Part shown: positions 7,655 to 18,563 of the stretch, one piece after another
Layout: the number at the start of each line of letters is the position of its first letter
How positions within the stretch are numbered: the stretch's first letter is position 1
Origin: an uncultured Bacteroides sp.
GTDB taxonomy: Bacteria > Bacteroidota > Bacteroidia > Bacteroidales > Bacteroidaceae
Assembly (NCBI GenBank): GCA_900553815.1
Contig: USEY01000053.1
Coordinates: 1-25,821 of the forward strand
Direction: 5' to 3'
Length of the DNA stretch: 25,821 bases
Made by a program: the position numbers and the translations under genes
The notes under the pieces: model-generated
The model's database searches: none
Told to the model about the DNA's origin: nothing
The model's input: only the letters and a program-made list of their open reading frames with translations

Positions 7655-8167
7655 TGCCTCCCCATACCCTACAGCTCCCTCCGCCGCAACGCCGAGGGAG
7701 TTTTCGTTTTCTTCCGGTCGATAAGGCTTCACGTTTTTCTTCCTTAGCCGTTCCAAATAGGTGTGATTGATGACATACTCTAATTCTAATAATGTGTTTT
7801 CCCGCGTTTTCGGCTTCAATTGGCATTCCCAAATAGTGATTACCGTCCATCCCATCCGCATCAACGCCTGCTTGTTTTTCTTGTCCCGTTCCTTGTTCCG
7901 CTCAATCTTCTTCTCCCAATACTCATGATGGGCCGCAGGAATATGTTTATCCACCTCATGCCCATGCCAAAAACATCCATGTATGAATATCACGACCCCA
8001 TATTTGCGCAATACAATATCCGGCGTGCCCGGCAGCCCCTTTACATTCTTACGGTAACGGTAGCCCCGGTGATAAAGGTAGCGGCGCACGATGAGTTCCG
8101 GCTTCGTGTCTTTGCTGCGTATTTTTGCCATGACGGCAGAACGTTTCTCTTTATCCCAAATATCCAT
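7646..8167 (-). CDS. vsr: Very short patch repair endonuclease (Vsr family)
   Basis: The protein has 173 residues. It nicks DNA 5' of the T in T:G mismatches that arise when 5-methylcytosine deaminates, starting repair to C:G. Matching positions to the well-studied E. coli Vsr: D50 in GTPDIVL, H63 and H68 in FIHGCFWHGH, D95 in ERDKKN, and the typical GWTVITIWECQL strand (106-117). The N-terminal KIRSKDTKPE is also typical. The C-terminal tail from about residue 145 is longer than in E. coli. It is encoded opposite the methyltransferase and candidate nuclease, with 9 bp of tail-to-tail overlap, and presumably guards their target sites. It has its own promoter. Confidence 0.93.
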   Translation of the reverse strand: MDIWDKEKRSAVMAKIRSKDTKPELIVRRYLYHRGYRYRKNVKGLPGTPDIVLRKYGVVIFIHGCFWHGHEVDKHIPAAHHEYWEKKIERNKERDKKNKQALMRMGWTVITIWECQLKPKTRENTLLELEYVINHTYLERLRKKNVKPYRPEENENSLGVAAEGAVGYGEALE

Positions 8168-8186
8168 ATATCACGGTGTTTCGTGA

Positions 8187-8218
8187 CAAATTTAAGGCAT
8201 TTCGATAAATATCCCAAC
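8187..8218 (-). promoter_or_regulatory. vsr promoter
   Basis: On the minus strand GTTG (8215-8218), a 20-nt spacer and TAAATTTG (8187-8194) fit the Bacteroides promoter pattern. The predicted transcript start is near 8183, leaving a leader of about 16 nt to the ATG at 8167. It would transcribe vsr independently of the methyltransferase. Confidence 0.5.
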
Positions 8219-8250
8219 GTTCCCCTTGACAAAAAAGGCCTTCGGCACAC

Positions 8251-8443
8251 GACCCTTTCATTTATAAAGAAAGCTGGTTCGTTTTTGTTTCAGCACGCAT
8301 GAAGCACTGTCTCAGTGTGCATAAAACATTGTTTCAACAGTATTGAAACAAGATGAAACACCAAAATTGTCAGCGACAACATGTGAGTTGGCTTCTATTT
8401 CTTCACAGCCAATAGTGGATACATGTTTTTAAATGAAAGAGCC
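8251..8443 (+). repeat. MITE-like intergenic repeat, copy 2 (right flank of the R-M cassette)
   Basis: This 193-bp relative of copy 1 lies in the same orientation. Its ends are GACCCTTTCATTT (8251-8263) and AAATGAAAGAGCC (8431-8443). It keeps TTGTTTCAA/TTGAAACAA (8329-8351), TTGTC-AGC-GACAA (8367-8379), and a stem CTATT/AATAG (8395-8399 with 8411-8415). It carries about 35 bp not in copy 1, including a CACTG-TCT-CAGTG hairpin at 8305-8317. Base changes relative to copy 1 are often paired across stems. No open frame. Confidence 0.75.
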
Positions 8444-8518
8444 ATGGGTAATATGGAGAAAAAGCGATTATAGAGTTCTGAATTCCTGTAAAATAAAATT
8501 CGTCCAAAGTTATAAAGC

Positions 8519-8598
8519 GCCACAAATCACCCGGATTATCATCGTTTTTTTACCTGATTTGCAGATAATCAGATGAAACAATCCGGGTAGTCTGTGGC
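8519..8598 (-). terminator. Large hairpin downstream of the glycoside hydrolase operon
   Basis: GCCACA (8519-8524) pairs with TGTGGC (8593-8598), and ACCCGGAT (8529-8536) pairs with ATCCGGGT (8581-8588), with a 4-nt internal bulge on each side. The loop contains a further CTGAT/ATCAG pairing. It starts about 45 bp after the last GH95 stop codon on the minus strand, where a terminator or 3' stabilising structure is expected. A long U-tract does not follow, so it may not act as a classical rho-independent terminator. Confidence 0.5.
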
Positions 8599-8642
8599 TG
8601 TATGTAAGGCAATAGCCAAAGTCATGCAGATGCGTGACCGCT

Positions 8643-11144
8643 TCACTCGAACAGGATACGACAGGACATGCCGGGCTTGAAGTCGAGTACAAGCATGTCG
8701 GTGGCCTGACTCAGCATGGAGGAGTCGCTGAAGCGCACGGTAGCTCTCCTGAGGCCACGGGGCATCTTCAGCTTGAACTGCCCGCCTTTTTCCGACCGAA
8801 TCTCAGCTGTCCAGGCTTTGCCATTCTTCCACTTGAGGCTGACCTCTGCTCCACCCCTGACACGCAACCTCTCGAAATAGCCATAGCTCCAGTCATCGGG
8901 CAAGGCAGGCAACAGGTCGATATAGCCGTCGTGGCTTTGGAGCAACATTTCGCCTATGCCTGCCGTTCCGCCGAAGTTGCCGTCAATCTGGAAGGGCGGA
9001 TGCGAACAGAACAGATTGGGGAAGGTACCACTGACGTGGCGTTTCGTAGCAGGGTCGACAGCCGGATGGAGCAGGCTGCGGAAGAGTTTCCAGGCACGGT
9101 TGCCGTCACCCAGGCGAGCCCAGAAGTTCATCTTCCAGGCACGGCTCCAGCCGGTGGCCTCGTCGCCACGACGGTTCAGAGTGACGCGGCAGGCTTCGGC
9201 CAGTTCGGGTGTACGCCCGGGAGTGATGAGATTGCCAGGATGCAGGCCGTAGAGATGGGACACGTGACGGTGGTGCACATCGGTCTCGCGGTAGTCTTCC
9301 AGCCACTCCTGCAAGTAGCCGCCCGGGCTGACCTGCATGGGCGGAAACTGCCTGAGGTCGGCGGCCAGGGTGTCGGCAAAGGCACGGTTGCACCCCAGCA
9401 GACGGGAGGCGGCAATGACATTGGTGTAGAGTTCGGTCAGTATCTGCACGTCCATGGTGGGTCCCATGCAGACGCTGACAGGCGTCAGCGTATCACCGGG
9501 CAGGTAGAAGCTGTTTTCGGGCGACGACGTGGGAGCCGTCACCAGCCAGCCGTGCCGGGGCTCGCGCACCGTAGTGGAGTGGAAGAACTGCGCAGCTCCC
9601 CTCAACAAGGGATAGACACGGCGCAGGTAGTCCAAGTCCTGCGTGTACAGATAGTGGTCCCACAGATGGGCACAGAGCCAGGCACCGCCGGTATTGGTAG
9701 CACCCCAGGAGGGATGCTCGCCGGGAGCGGTATAGTTCCACACGTTGGTCATCATGTGGAGCACCCAGCCTTGGGCGTCCTTGCCGTAGAAGGTGCGCGC
9801 ACTCTCCTGCCCCGAGGGGATGAGACGTTCCATCAGGGTGGTAAGCGGCTGGCAGAGTTCGCCCAGACCGGCCTGTTCCATGGGCCAGTAGTTCATCTGT
9901 ATGTTGATATTGGTGTGGTAGTCGCCGTTCCAAGGGGTCTGCACGCCGTTGGCCCAAAGGCCCTGCAAGTTGGGCGGCAGGCTGCCGGGCCGGGTGCTGC
10001 TGATGAGCAGGTAGCGGCCATAATTATAGTAGAGGGCAGCCAGTCCGGGCGAAGGATGGTCGGCAAAGCGCAACAGGCGCTGGTCGGTGGGCAGGGCATC
10101 GTCGGCCGTAGCGGGCAAGAAAAGAGACACACGGTCGTAGAGACTGCGGTGGGCTGCCACATGAGCCTGGAGCAGGGAACTGTTGGCGGAACGGGCGGAC
10201 TGACGCATCTCCCGGCTGACCTGCGCCTCGGCTGCATCGAGCAGACTGTCGCACACCTGCACATATCGCCGGCCGGGGAAGTCGGTGCCCTCGGCCTCGA
10301 ACGAGGTAGTGGCAGAGACTATCAGCCATGCTTCCTGCCCTCCCGCCAAAGCAACACCACTGTTGGAGACGGAACGCATGACAGCGCCCTCATTGGCCAC
10401 CATACGCAGACCTACACGGTAGGCCATACCCGGCTGACTGGGATTGCCACTGTCAAGCCGGCCCGTCAGCACGTGTGTCTTGCCGCTGATGGAAGTACGT
10501 CCCCGCTCCTGACGGTCCAGAAAAGCCATAAAAGAAAGAGTGCCGGGCTTGTCGGCCGTAAGGTGAATGAGCATGACATCGAGATTGCGCGACACAAAGT
10601 ATTCGCGCCGGTAGTTTACGCCGGCCAGCGAGAAGAATGTGGAAGCCACGGCATCGCGCAGAGAAAGAGAACGCTCGTAGCCGCTGACCCGGGAAGGCAG
10701 TATGGTATCTTCCTTCAGGCCGGCATGGTCGTAGGAAAAGAGCAGTTCGAGACCGGCCAGCACCTGGTAGGTGCCATAACGGCCATCGGTTTCCTGCTTC
10801 TTGGGAACAAAGCTGCGATACATCAGTTCCTGCGCCTCCCGGTTGCGTCCTTCGAAAAGCAACTGACGGATAGCCGGCAGACTGTCGGCAGCAAGAGGAT
10901 TGCCATAGTCGCTCTCCGAACCGCTCCAGAGAGATATTTCGTTCAGGACAATGTGTTCCTGCCCGATGCCGCCGTCGGGCATCATGCCCAAACGGCCATT
11001 GCCCAAAGGCAGTGTCTCCTCCCAGATGGAAGCCGGCGAGGTATAGTAAAGGCGGTGATTGCACGTATCGGCAGGCGCCGGTGCCACAGCACCCGCACCT
11101 GCCGACCACAGGAGCAAGCATACGCCAACAAGCAATGCTTTCAT
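8643..11144 (-). CDS. GH95 glycosidase, divergent subgroup (alpha-L-fucosidase or alpha-L-galactosidase), last gene of the operon
   Basis: The protein has 833 residues from the ATG at 11144; the longer frame starts at TTG. The chosen start gives a clean signal peptide (about residues 1-19) and a 10-bp gap from the GH3 stop. GH95 enzymes are inverting exo-glycosidases removing terminal alpha-1,2-L-fucose, or L-galactose in some members. Family residues are present: the N-x-N pair at N412/N414 ahead of MNYWP, general acid E543 in SSPENSF, and D721 in QIDGNFG that activates the water through the asparagines. The segment after MNYWP differs from the other GH95 here: [16 protein letters not shown] replaces [16 protein letters not shown], and this segment probably lines the substrate pocket. 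It is probably periplasmic. The exact sugar is not settled. Confidence 0.88.
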   Translation of the reverse strand: MKALLVGVCLLLWSAGAGAVAPAPADTCNHRLYYTSPASIWEETLPLGNGRLGMMPDGGIGQEHIVLNEISLWSGSESDYGNPLAADSLPAIRQLLFEGRNREAQELMYRSFVPKKQETDGRYGTYQVLAGLELLFSYDHAGLKEDTILPSRVSGYERSLSLRDAVASTFFSLAGVNYRREYFVSRNLDVMLIHLTADKPGTLSFMAFLDRQERGRTSISGKTHVLTGRLDSGNPSQPGMAYRVGLRMVANEGAVMRSVSNSGVALAGGQEAWLIVSATTSFEAEGTDFPGRRYVQVCDSLLDAAEAQVSREMRQSARSANSSLLQAHVAAHRSLYDRVSLFLPATADDALPTDQRLLRFADHPSPGLAALYYNYGRYLLISSTRPGSLPPNLQGLWANGVQTPWNGDYHTNINIQMNYWPMEQAGLGELCQPLTTLMERLIPSGQESARTFYGKDAQGWVLHMMTNVWNYTAPGEHPSWGATNTGGAWLCAHLWDHYLYTQDLDYLRRVYPLLRGAAQFFHSTTVREPRHGWLVTAPTSSPENSFYLPGDTLTPVSVCMGPTMDVQILTELYTNVIAASRLLGCNRAFADTLAADLRQFPPMQVSPGGYLQEWLEDYRETDVHHRHVSHLYGLHPGNLITPGRTPELAEACRVTLNRRGDEATGWSRAWKMNFWARLGDGNRAWKLFRSLLHPAVDPATKRHVSGTFPNLFCSHPPFQIDGNFGGTAGIGEMLLQSHDGYIDLLPALPDDWSYGYFERLRVRGGAEVSLKWKNGKAWTAEIRSEKGGQFKLKMPRGLRRATVRFSDSSMLSQATDMLVLDFKPGMSCRILFE

Positions 11145-11154
11145 TAGCGTCAGC

Positions 11155-13368
11155 TTATAAGAGTTCAAAATTTACAGTACCACGGATGTCGGTTGATGAA
11201 GAGCCGATATAGAGTTTGAACTTGCCCGGCTCGGACTTCCAGCAAGCGGCCTTGTCGTCGTAGAACTGCAAGTCTTCGGGCGTAACGGTAAAGGTAACGC
11301 TCTTCTCTTCACCCGGCTGAAGGGCTATCTTCTGGAAATGTTTCAGTTCCTTCAACGGACGAAATACGCTGCACTTGTCATCGCCCACATAGAGCTGGAC
11401 TACTTCTTTACCGGCCACACTGCCTGTGTTCTTCACCGGCACGGTGACGGTAAGCGTGCCGTCGGCAGCCATCTTCTTGGCCGAAGCGACGGGTTTGCCA
11501 TACTGGAAGGTCGTATAGCTCAAGCCATGTCCGAAGGGGAAGAGGGCGGGAATTTTCTTGGTGTCATACCAGCGATAGCCCACCAGGATGTCTTCCTTAT
11601 ACACCTCACGAATGCTGTCGCCCGGATAGCTGAGGGCATCGAACGCATGGGCACCGCAGTCTTCGAGCTTCACGGGGAAGGAGAAAGGAAGTTTTCCACT
11701 GGGATTGACGGCACCGCCCAGCACATCGGCCAGGGACTTGCCACCCATGGAACCCAAGTACCAGCCCTGCACAATGGCTGGCACCTTGTCTACCCACGGC
11801 ATTTCCACGGCGTTGCCACTAAGCAGTACCAACACGAGATTCTTGTTGACAGCCTGCAAGGCTTCTATCAGTTCGTCCTGACCGAAAGGCAGGCCGTACT
11901 GCAAGCGGTCACCACCTTCGCAGTCCTGGAAATGATTCTTGTTCAGACCACCGAACAGAACCACCAGGTCGGCTTCACGGGCCATTTCCACGGCACGGTT
12001 GCGCAGTGAGTCGGTAACAGCCTGCGGAATTTCATCGGCACGGCCATACATGGGACGGCCGGCAGCATAGCCCCGGGTATAAACGACCTTGTCGCCATAG
12101 AGCTCGCGCAGTCCGTCGAGCGGCGAAACCATGTCCTTTACCTTCAGTTCGGAAGAGCCACCGCCCTGGTTGAGCAGGCGCACGGCATTGTCGCCTACCA
12201 CGAGAATCCTGTTGTAACGGCTGGCATCGATGGGAAGCAGAGCGGATTCTTTCTTGCTGACAGGGGCATTTTTCAAGAGTACAATGCCTTCGTTGCCAAT
12301 CTCGCGGGCAGCCGCATAATGTTCAGGGGTAGCCACAGAACCGTAAGGTTTCTGGCGGTTCATGGCCGTACGGAAGATAAGACGCAGGATGCGCGAAGCC
12401 TTGTCGTCGATGGTAGACATGGGTACCTTGCCCGACTTGAGCATTTGCAGGTAAGGATTGGCCAGGTAGTAATCATTATAGGTAAAGGCACTCTCGGAGG
12501 TCAGGCCATTGGTATAGGAACCCATTTCGATGTCGAGTCCGTTCATAGCAGCCTCGTAGGTATCGTGGGCACCACCCCAGTCGGTCACTACCACGCCGTC
12601 GAACTTCCAGTCGCCCTTCAGAATCTTGTTCAGTGTCAGTTCGTTGTGGCAGGCATGCTGGCCGCGAATCTTGTTGTAGGCGCCCATTACAGTCCAGGCT
12701 CCACCTTGGCAAACAGCTGCCTTGAAGGCAGGCAGGTAGATTTCGTAAAGGGCACGGTCGCTGAGTTCTACGTCGATATGCCCGCGCCACAGTTCCTGGT
12801 TGTTCAGGACATAGTGCTTCACGCTGACGGCCACACCGTTCTTCTGCACTTCCTGAATGTAGGGCACGCACATGACAGAAGCCAAGTAGGGGTCTTCGCC
12901 CATGTACTCGAAGTTGCGTCCGTTGAGCGGCGTGCGGTAGATGTTGACACCGGGCCCCAGCAACACATCTTTTTCACGATAGCGGGCTTCCTCGCCGATG
13001 GCTTTTCCATACTTGGCCGACATTTCGGGATTCCAGGTAGCAGCCAGACAAGTCAGGGCCGGGAAGGCGGTGATGCTGTCGTTGGTCCAGTTGGCATAGC
13101 CCCAGTCGTTCCAGTTGATTTCGGCACGGACACCGTGGGGGCCGTCGCTCATCCATACTTCGGGAATACCCAGACGGGGCACACCGGCACTGCTGAACTT
13201 ACTCTGCGCATGGCACAAGGCTACTTTTTCTTCCAGCGTCATGCGGCTGAGGGCATCTTTCACACGAGCCTCAATGGGCTGTGAGTCGTCCAGATAAACC
13301 GGCTTCTGTGCCGGCAATGCGCCTGCCATGCAGGCAAACGCAAGAATCAATAAACTTTTCTTTTTCAT
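11155..13368 (-). CDS. GH3 beta-glucosidase
   Basis: The protein has 737 residues with a type I-like signal peptide ([20 protein letters not shown], cleavage likely before Q21). The GH3 N-terminal barrel carries nucleophile D263 in [10 protein letters not shown]. The second domain carries the acid/base candidate E484 in QDCEGGDR and the GGGSSELKV segment. A fibronectin III-like domain occupies about 645-730. It removes terminal beta-linked glucose with retention. In a xyloglucan locus this would be the backbone glucose freed after xylose removal, and the product feeds glucose uptake in the periplasm. Sits 33 bp after the preceding GH95 and 10 bp before the next, so co-transcribed. Beta-xylosidase activity is an alternative for this family. 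Confidence 0.92.
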   Translation of the reverse strand: MKKKSLLILAFACMAGALPAQKPVYLDDSQPIEARVKDALSRMTLEEKVALCHAQSKFSSAGVPRLGIPEVWMSDGPHGVRAEINWNDWGYANWTNDSITAFPALTCLAATWNPEMSAKYGKAIGEEARYREKDVLLGPGVNIYRTPLNGRNFEYMGEDPYLASVMCVPYIQEVQKNGVAVSVKHYVLNNQELWRGHIDVELSDRALYEIYLPAFKAAVCQGGAWTVMGAYNKIRGQHACHNELTLNKILKGDWKFDGVVVTDWGGAHDTYEAAMNGLDIEMGSYTNGLTSESAFTYNDYYLANPYLQMLKSGKVPMSTIDDKASRILRLIFRTAMNRQKPYGSVATPEHYAAAREIGNEGIVLLKNAPVSKKESALLPIDASRYNRILVVGDNAVRLLNQGGGSSELKVKDMVSPLDGLRELYGDKVVYTRGYAAGRPMYGRADEIPQAVTDSLRNRAVEMAREADLVVLFGGLNKNHFQDCEGGDRLQYGLPFGQDELIEALQAVNKNLVLVLLSGNAVEMPWVDKVPAIVQGWYLGSMGGKSLADVLGGAVNPSGKLPFSFPVKLEDCGAHAFDALSYPGDSIREVYKEDILVGYRWYDTKKIPALFPFGHGLSYTTFQYGKPVASAKKMAADGTLTVTVPVKNTGSVAGKEVVQLYVGDDKCSVFRPLKELKHFQKIALQPGEEKSVTFTVTPEDLQFYDDKAACWKSEPGKFKLYIGSSSTDIRGTVNFELL

Positions 13369-13401
13369 TTCAATGATATTGGGGTTAACAATTCGTATAA
13401 A

Positions 13402-15894
13402 TTATTCGTTTACATCATTATGTGCAGCTGTAAAGACATACTCTCCACCGGCTTGGGTGGGGACATCGTACAGGTAAGTTGCAGGAACGTCCGAGCCGGT
13501 CAAATCGGCCTCGGGAGAGATAATGGGGCGGGAAACCTCCATTACCTGATTGAAAGGATTGGGGTTGCTTCCGCTGGCCAACGGAAGGGGCTTTCCATCG
13601 GCTCCAATCAAAGGCACGGACGAACGCAAGCGCAGGTTTCCGCCGAGCCTGGACTTCACTGTCAAGGCCGTAAGCCTGTTACTCCCCCACTCCATATCGA
13701 CAAGGAATCCGCCCCGGGCTACCAGACCTTTTACACGCCCTTTTTCCCAACGGGAAGGCAAAGCAGGCAAGAGATGAACCGCACCGTCGTGGCTCTGCAA
13801 CAACATTTCGGCAATGCCGGCCGCACAGCCGAAGTTGCCGTCAATCTGAAAAGGCGGATGGGCGTCGAACAAGTTGGCATACGTGCCGCCACTTTGCCCA
13901 TATTCTGTTGACTGGTTGTTGCCAGTCAGCCGGAGCTGGTCGGTTATCAGCTTATAAGCCCTGTCTCCGTCTTGCATGCGTGCCCAAAGACATACCTTCC
14001 AACCCATGGACCAGCCGGTGGCCGGGTCGCCACGATAGTTCAGCGAACGGCGGGCGGCCCCGAACAGTTCAGGGGTGCGATAGGGTGAAATCTGGTTGCC
14101 GGGGAACAGACCGTACAAGTGTGACAGGTGGCGATGATGGTCGTCGGGGCGGTCCCAATCGTGCATCCACTCCTGCAACTGCCCGTAGCGTCCCACTTGC
14201 ATGGGAGGCAACTGGGCACGTACCTGCAACAGGGTATCGGCAAAGGTTTCATCCATCTGCAAGATGTGCGTGGCTTGTACCAAATGGGTGAAAAGCTCAT
14301 ACAGCATCTGGTTGTCCATGGTAGTGCCGGCACAGTTAGTCAGGCTTTTCCCTTGACTGATAAAAGAGTTTTCGGGAGAATTGGATGGAGCCACCACCAG
14401 CCAATGATGCACAGGTTCTTCTACCAGAAAATCGAGGAAGAAACGCGCGGCACCTTTCATTACAGGATAGACCTTGCGCAGATAAGCCTCATCGCCGGTA
14501 TACAGAAAATGCTCCCACAAGTGGCGGCAGAACCAAGCCCCGGCCGTGGGCCACATACCCGGACCGGCATAATCGACTGCTCCGGTGGTGCGCCAAAGGT
14601 CGGTATTATGATGCAGCATCCAACCACGAGCACCATACATGTCGTGCGCCGTACGGGCTCCCGTCTCGGCAACCTCGCCTACCATACGCAAGAAAGGTTC
14701 GTGAAGTTCGGACAGATTGGTCACTTCGGCCGGCCAATAATTCATCTCCACATTGATGTTGGTCGTGTACTTACTGTCCCAAGGCGGAAGCATCTGGTCA
14801 TTCCAGATGCCTTGCAGATTGGCCGGCTGTCCGCCCGGACGGGAAGAGGAAATGAGCAGGTAACGACCGAACTGAAAATAGAGCTCTACCAACTGCGGGT
14901 CGTCCCCGGTAGCAAAATCACGGATGCGGTCGCGGGTATTCCTTAAGGCAGCTTCGGTTGTACCCAAATCAAGTTGTACACGGTTGAACAACTGCTGATA
15001 GTCGGCTATATGAGCGGACTTCAACGAACTATAAGACTTGGCACAAGCTGCCGTCAACGGTTTAAAGGCACGGGTATCGGCATCGGCACTCAAGTCGTGA
15101 TAGTTCACAAAATTGGTGCCCATCGAAACATACAAGGTGGCCACATCGGCATTGGAAACAGACAGAGCCGTATCGCCTTGTGCCCGGCAGGTACCTTCTT
15201 CAAGAAGTACCTTTGTGCAAGCCGTAAAATTCACTTTTCCCTGTAGCCCTTCCAGGTCGCCACTGATACCGCGCAACACCAGACTACCATCCTCGACCGT
15301 CACCGCCGACTTTTGGGATGATGTGAAACGAACGGTAAAATTAAGCTTTCCTTTCCGGGAAGCAGTCAGCCGTACGGCAATCACCTGGTCGGGATAGGAA
15401 GAGAACACTTCGCGAACAAACTCCACTCCATTGACCGTATAGCGTGTAGTAGCAATAGCCTGTGATATATCCAGCTCGCGGTAATAATCCGAATACTGTT
15501 CATGCCCCGGAAAGTCGAGCAACAAATCGCCTACAGGCTGATAAGCCATGCCGTGATTGGTGCGCGATATGACAGTTGCACCCACCAAATCTTGGGCTTC
15601 CTTGTAGCGACCGGCAAAAATCAGTTCGCGGATACGCGGAAGAGCCTCCCAAGCAGCCGGATTGGCATTGCTGTTGGGCTGTCCGGCCCATACGGTTTCT
15701 TCATTAAGTTGCAACTGCTCTCTGGAAGGGGTGCCAAAGACCATGGCCCCCATACGGCCATTACCCACAGGCAGGGCTTCCACCCACTCGGCGGCGGGTG
15801 AATCATACCAGAGCTTTAAATCACGAGCAACGGCCAAATTGCCTGCAGCAAGCATGCAACACCCAAGAACTATATAACTGACTATTCTATACAT
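13402..15894 (-). CDS. GH95 alpha-L-fucosidase, typical subgroup
   Basis: The protein has 830 residues with an N-terminal signal peptide (about 1-23, ending near AVA). Catalytic features of GH95 are intact: N379 and N381 ahead of MNYWPAE, general acid E508 in SNSPENSF, and D685 in QIDGNFG. The pocket segment [19 protein letters not shown] matches the usual alpha-1,2-fucosidase pattern better than the divergent GH95 downstream. The predicted role is removing terminal alpha-1,2-L-fucose from galactose by inversion, the first step on fucosylated xyloglucan oligosaccharides, in the periplasm. It lies 11 bp after the GH2 stop, in a tight operon. Fucosylated host glycans are a possible alternative substrate, but the GH31 neighbour argues for plant xyloglucan. 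Confidence 0.9.
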   Translation of the reverse strand: MYRIVSYIVLGCCMLAAGNLAVARDLKLWYDSPAAEWVEALPVGNGRMGAMVFGTPSREQLQLNEETVWAGQPNSNANPAAWEALPRIRELIFAGRYKEAQDLVGATVISRTNHGMAYQPVGDLLLDFPGHEQYSDYYRELDISQAIATTRYTVNGVEFVREVFSSYPDQVIAVRLTASRKGKLNFTVRFTSSQKSAVTVEDGSLVLRGISGDLEGLQGKVNFTACTKVLLEEGTCRAQGDTALSVSNADVATLYVSMGTNFVNYHDLSADADTRAFKPLTAACAKSYSSLKSAHIADYQQLFNRVQLDLGTTEAALRNTRDRIRDFATGDDPQLVELYFQFGRYLLISSSRPGGQPANLQGIWNDQMLPPWDSKYTTNINVEMNYWPAEVTNLSELHEPFLRMVGEVAETGARTAHDMYGARGWMLHHNTDLWRTTGAVDYAGPGMWPTAGAWFCRHLWEHFLYTGDEAYLRKVYPVMKGAARFFLDFLVEEPVHHWLVVAPSNSPENSFISQGKSLTNCAGTTMDNQMLYELFTHLVQATHILQMDETFADTLLQVRAQLPPMQVGRYGQLQEWMHDWDRPDDHHRHLSHLYGLFPGNQISPYRTPELFGAARRSLNYRGDPATGWSMGWKVCLWARMQDGDRAYKLITDQLRLTGNNQSTEYGQSGGTYANLFDAHPPFQIDGNFGCAAGIAEMLLQSHDGAVHLLPALPSRWEKGRVKGLVARGGFLVDMEWGSNRLTALTVKSRLGGNLRLRSSVPLIGADGKPLPLASGSNPNPFNQVMEVSRPIISPEADLTGSDVPATYLYDVPTQAGGEYVFTAAHNDVNE

Positions 15895-15905
15895 AAGCCA
15901 TTGGT

Positions 15906-18431
15906 TTAACGTGCCGTAATGGAAGCGTCGGCCTTATCCAAGCCTTGGGCAGTAGCCGTCAGACGGATGTCTCCAGGCTTGCCGTTGTTCTGAATCACGA
16001 CCAGGCACTTGCCATAGAAAGCTTTGCGGTGATTGGCCTTGAAACGTTCCAGGGAAATGGGACTTCCATTGTCTACTCCGGCTATAAAGCCATTGCCCTG
16101 CACGTTGAAGGTCACTTCGTTGTCGGCCCAGGGACAAAGGTTGCCATCCTTGTCCAGAATCTCGACGGTTACGAAACTCAAGTCGCGTCCATCGGCCTGG
16201 ATAACGGTACGGTCGGGGGTAAGACGTACCTGAGCCGGTTCACCGGCTGTACGGATTTCCTGCTCGGCTACCACCTTGCCATCCTTACGGGAAACAGCCT
16301 TGATGCTACCCGGTTCGAAAGTTACACGCCAGCATACATGGAATTCGTCCTTACCATTCTTACTGCGCGTTCCCTGTGACTTGCCATTGACAAAGAGTTC
16401 CACTTCATCGGCATTGTTATAATAGGCCCAAAGGTCGATGGTCTGTCCGGGTTGCCAGTTCCAGTGTGGGAAGATGTGAAGCACCGTCTTGTCTGTACGC
16501 CACTCGCTCTGGTACATATAGTAGATATCCTTGGGGAAACCAGCCAAATCGACAATGCCGAAGTAAGAGCTGCGGGCTGGCCAGCCGTAAGGAGTAGGTT
16601 CGCCAATGTAGTCGAAGCCGGTCCAGATATATTGTCCGCTGATGAAATCATTGTTCTTGACATGTGCCCAGGTGCCTTCGTGGCGGTTGCCCCAGGGAGC
16701 ATGGCAGTTGTCGTAGGAAGAACAGGAAAAACTCTCGTCGTAGAACGGCTTGTCCCAACGCTCGGGCCAAAGGAAAGCGGAATCGCTGGGCATGCGGTAG
16801 TAACCGCGGGTCATCAGGGCAGAGACACTCTCGGTCACAATAAAAGGCTTGCCGGGGAAATTCTGGGGAACACCGGCGAACCAATCATCGTGGTAGTTGA
16901 AGCCGATAATGTCGAGTGCGCCCGAACGGAAGAGATGGTTGCCGGGATTGGGTTCGTTGCAGCCTGAAGTAACGGGGCGTGTGGGGTCAAGGGCACGTAC
17001 CATGTCGGCCAGTTTTCTGGTCAACAGTGAGTTGACCGACATTTCATCACCTTCCTTGGCCAGCATATCCTTGCTATGACCGAAATTCAGAATCAGATTG
17101 GCTTCTTCCAAACTCAGGGTATCGGCCTTGGCATCGCTCCACTGTTCAAGCACCTCGTTGCCAATGCTCCACATGAAAATGGAGGGATGATTGCGGTCGC
17201 GCACAACGAGGTCGGTGAGGTCGCGTTCGTGCCACTCGTTGAAATAACGGGAATAGTCGTAAGTAGTCTTACGCTTGCGCCACATGTCAAAAGTCTCGTC
17301 CATGACAATGAAGCCCATGCGGTCGCAGAGGTCAAGCAGTTCGGGAGCAGGAGGATTGTGCGAGCAGCGAATACCGTTACAGCCCATTTCCTTCAGAATC
17401 TCCAACTGGCGTTCGATGGCACGGACATTGACAGCCGCACCCAGGCAGCCCAAATCGTGGTGCATGCACACGCCGTTAATCTTCATAGGGCGGTCATTCA
17501 GGAAGAAACCTTTCTCCACGTCAAAACGGAAGGTACGGATACCGACTGTAGTGTAATAAGTATCGACCGTGGCGTCGTTGCGTATCACCTCGGTCTTGAG
17601 GCGGTAGAGGTAAGGACGCTCCACACTCCACAGCTCGGGCTTGTCGACTTTCAGTTCCTGGCTGTTTTCCAACCGGCTGCCTTGTGCAAGGCTGATGTCA
17701 GCAACGGTAGCCTGAGCCACAACACGGTTGTCGGCATCGAGCAAAGTAGAAACGAGCTGTACGGTAGCAGCCGAATCAAGATCGTTCTGCAAGGTAGTAC
17801 GTACATCCAGAGTAGCCTGTTCGGCAGATACATGAGGAGTAGTGACGTAAGTACCCCACTGCGCCACGTGTACGGGGTCGAGTTTTGTCAGCCACACATT
17901 GCGGTAAATGCCACAACCGGAATACCAGCGCGAATTGGGCTGTTCAGCATTGTCAACACGGACAGCCAGCACGTTTTCCTCTCCCCACTTGATATAGGGT
18001 GTCAGGTCGTAGCTGAAAGAAATATAACCATAGGGACGTGTACCCAGTTTATGACCATTAAGATAGACTGTAGAATTCATATAGACACCGTCGAAGTCGA
18101 TGCGCAGGCGTTTGCCTTCATCGGCCTTGTCGACCATGAAAGTTTTGCGATACCAGGCTACGCCACCGGGCAGCGCACCACCGCCCGTGCCCGAAGGATT
18201 GTCCTGACTGAAGTCGCCCTCAATAGCCCAGTCATGAGGGAGATTGAGTTTGCGCCAATCCGTATCGTTATACCCCGGACGTGCAGCCAACGTATCATCG
18301 CCCAGGCGGAAAGTCCAACCGGCAGTAAAATCCATACTGCGAGCATCGGTAACCGCCTTGTCGGACGAAGTACATGCTCCCAGTGCCAAAGAAAGCCACA
18401 TAAGGCTTCCTACCATCCATTTCAGTTTCAT
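15906..18431 (-). CDS. GH2 beta-galactosidase, lipoprotein
   Basis: The protein has 841 residues from the ATG at 18431; a TTG start 36 bp upstream would bury the signal peptide. The lipobox LGAC places the lipidated cysteine at C20. Domain order is GH2 sugar-binding jelly roll, Ig-like domain, TIM barrel, then C-terminal Ig-like domains of the type common in Bacteroides GH2 enzymes. The acid/base is E426 in WSIGNEV and the nucleophile is E534 in FIVTESVSA. It is predicted to release beta-galactose with retention, here the galactose exposed after GH95 has removed fucose. No acidic lipoprotein export signal directly follows the cysteine, so it probably faces the periplasm. GH2 also contains beta-mannosidases and glucuronidases, so the substrate rests on context. 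Confidence 0.88.
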   Translation of the reverse strand: MKLKWMVGSLMWLSLALGACTSSDKAVTDARSMDFTAGWTFRLGDDTLAARPGYNDTDWRKLNLPHDWAIEGDFSQDNPSGTGGGALPGGVAWYRKTFMVDKADEGKRLRIDFDGVYMNSTVYLNGHKLGTRPYGYISFSYDLTPYIKWGEENVLAVRVDNAEQPNSRWYSGCGIYRNVWLTKLDPVHVAQWGTYVTTPHVSAEQATLDVRTTLQNDLDSAATVQLVSTLLDADNRVVAQATVADISLAQGSRLENSQELKVDKPELWSVERPYLYRLKTEVIRNDATVDTYYTTVGIRTFRFDVEKGFFLNDRPMKINGVCMHHDLGCLGAAVNVRAIERQLEILKEMGCNGIRCSHNPPAPELLDLCDRMGFIVMDETFDMWRKRKTTYDYSRYFNEWHERDLTDLVVRDRNHPSIFMWSIGNEVLEQWSDAKADTLSLEEANLILNFGHSKDMLAKEGDEMSVNSLLTRKLADMVRALDPTRPVTSGCNEPNPGNHLFRSGALDIIGFNYHDDWFAGVPQNFPGKPFIVTESVSALMTRGYYRMPSDSAFLWPERWDKPFYDESFSCSSYDNCHAPWGNRHEGTWAHVKNNDFISGQYIWTGFDYIGEPTPYGWPARSSYFGIVDLAGFPKDIYYMYQSEWRTDKTVLHIFPHWNWQPGQTIDLWAYYNNADEVELFVNGKSQGTRSKNGKDEFHVCWRVTFEPGSIKAVSRKDGKVVAEQEIRTAGEPAQVRLTPDRTVIQADGRDLSFVTVEILDKDGNLCPWADNEVTFNVQGNGFIAGVDNGSPISLERFKANHRKAFYGKCLVVIQNNGKPGDIRLTATAQGLDKADASITAR

Positions 18432-18492
18432 GTGTATATGTGTTTTTATGGTGTGTATTCTTATCAAAAAAGGAGTTGTGTGTTTTTATAGA

Positions 18493-18540
18493 GAACGGAT
18501 GATGCGGTGAATCGGATATCCGGTGCCACATCATCCGTTC
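18493..18540 (-). promoter_or_regulatory. Hairpin between the GH31 and GH2 genes
   Basis: GAACGGATGATG (18493-18504) and CATCATCCGTTC (18529-18540) form a perfect 12-bp stem around a 24-nt loop, which itself holds a CGGATATCCG palindrome. It occupies the only long gap inside the operon (132 bp). A run of six T lies about 20 nt past the stem on the transcribed strand, so partial termination, processing or stabilisation of the GH31 mRNA are all possible. Confidence 0.55.
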
Positions 18541-18563
18541 AGGAATGATTCAGGATAAGCGTA

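Noticed and set aside
8505..8512. TAACTTTG on the minus strand as a promoter between the operon end and vsr
   Set aside because: No -33 partner at the proper distance, about 340 bp from vsr, and vsr has a better promoter at 8187-8218.
8519..8598. Large imperfect palindrome considered as an integron attC site
   Set aside because: It lacks the conserved attC core ends and there is no integrase or cassette array; its place right after the operon fits a transcript end better.
8634..11147. 837-residue open frame on the plus strand opposite the last GH95 gene
   Set aside because: It is an antisense shadow of a gene with intact catalytic motifs; the translation is low in recognisable motifs and rich in His, Gln and Gly as expected from reverse-frame GC-rich codons.
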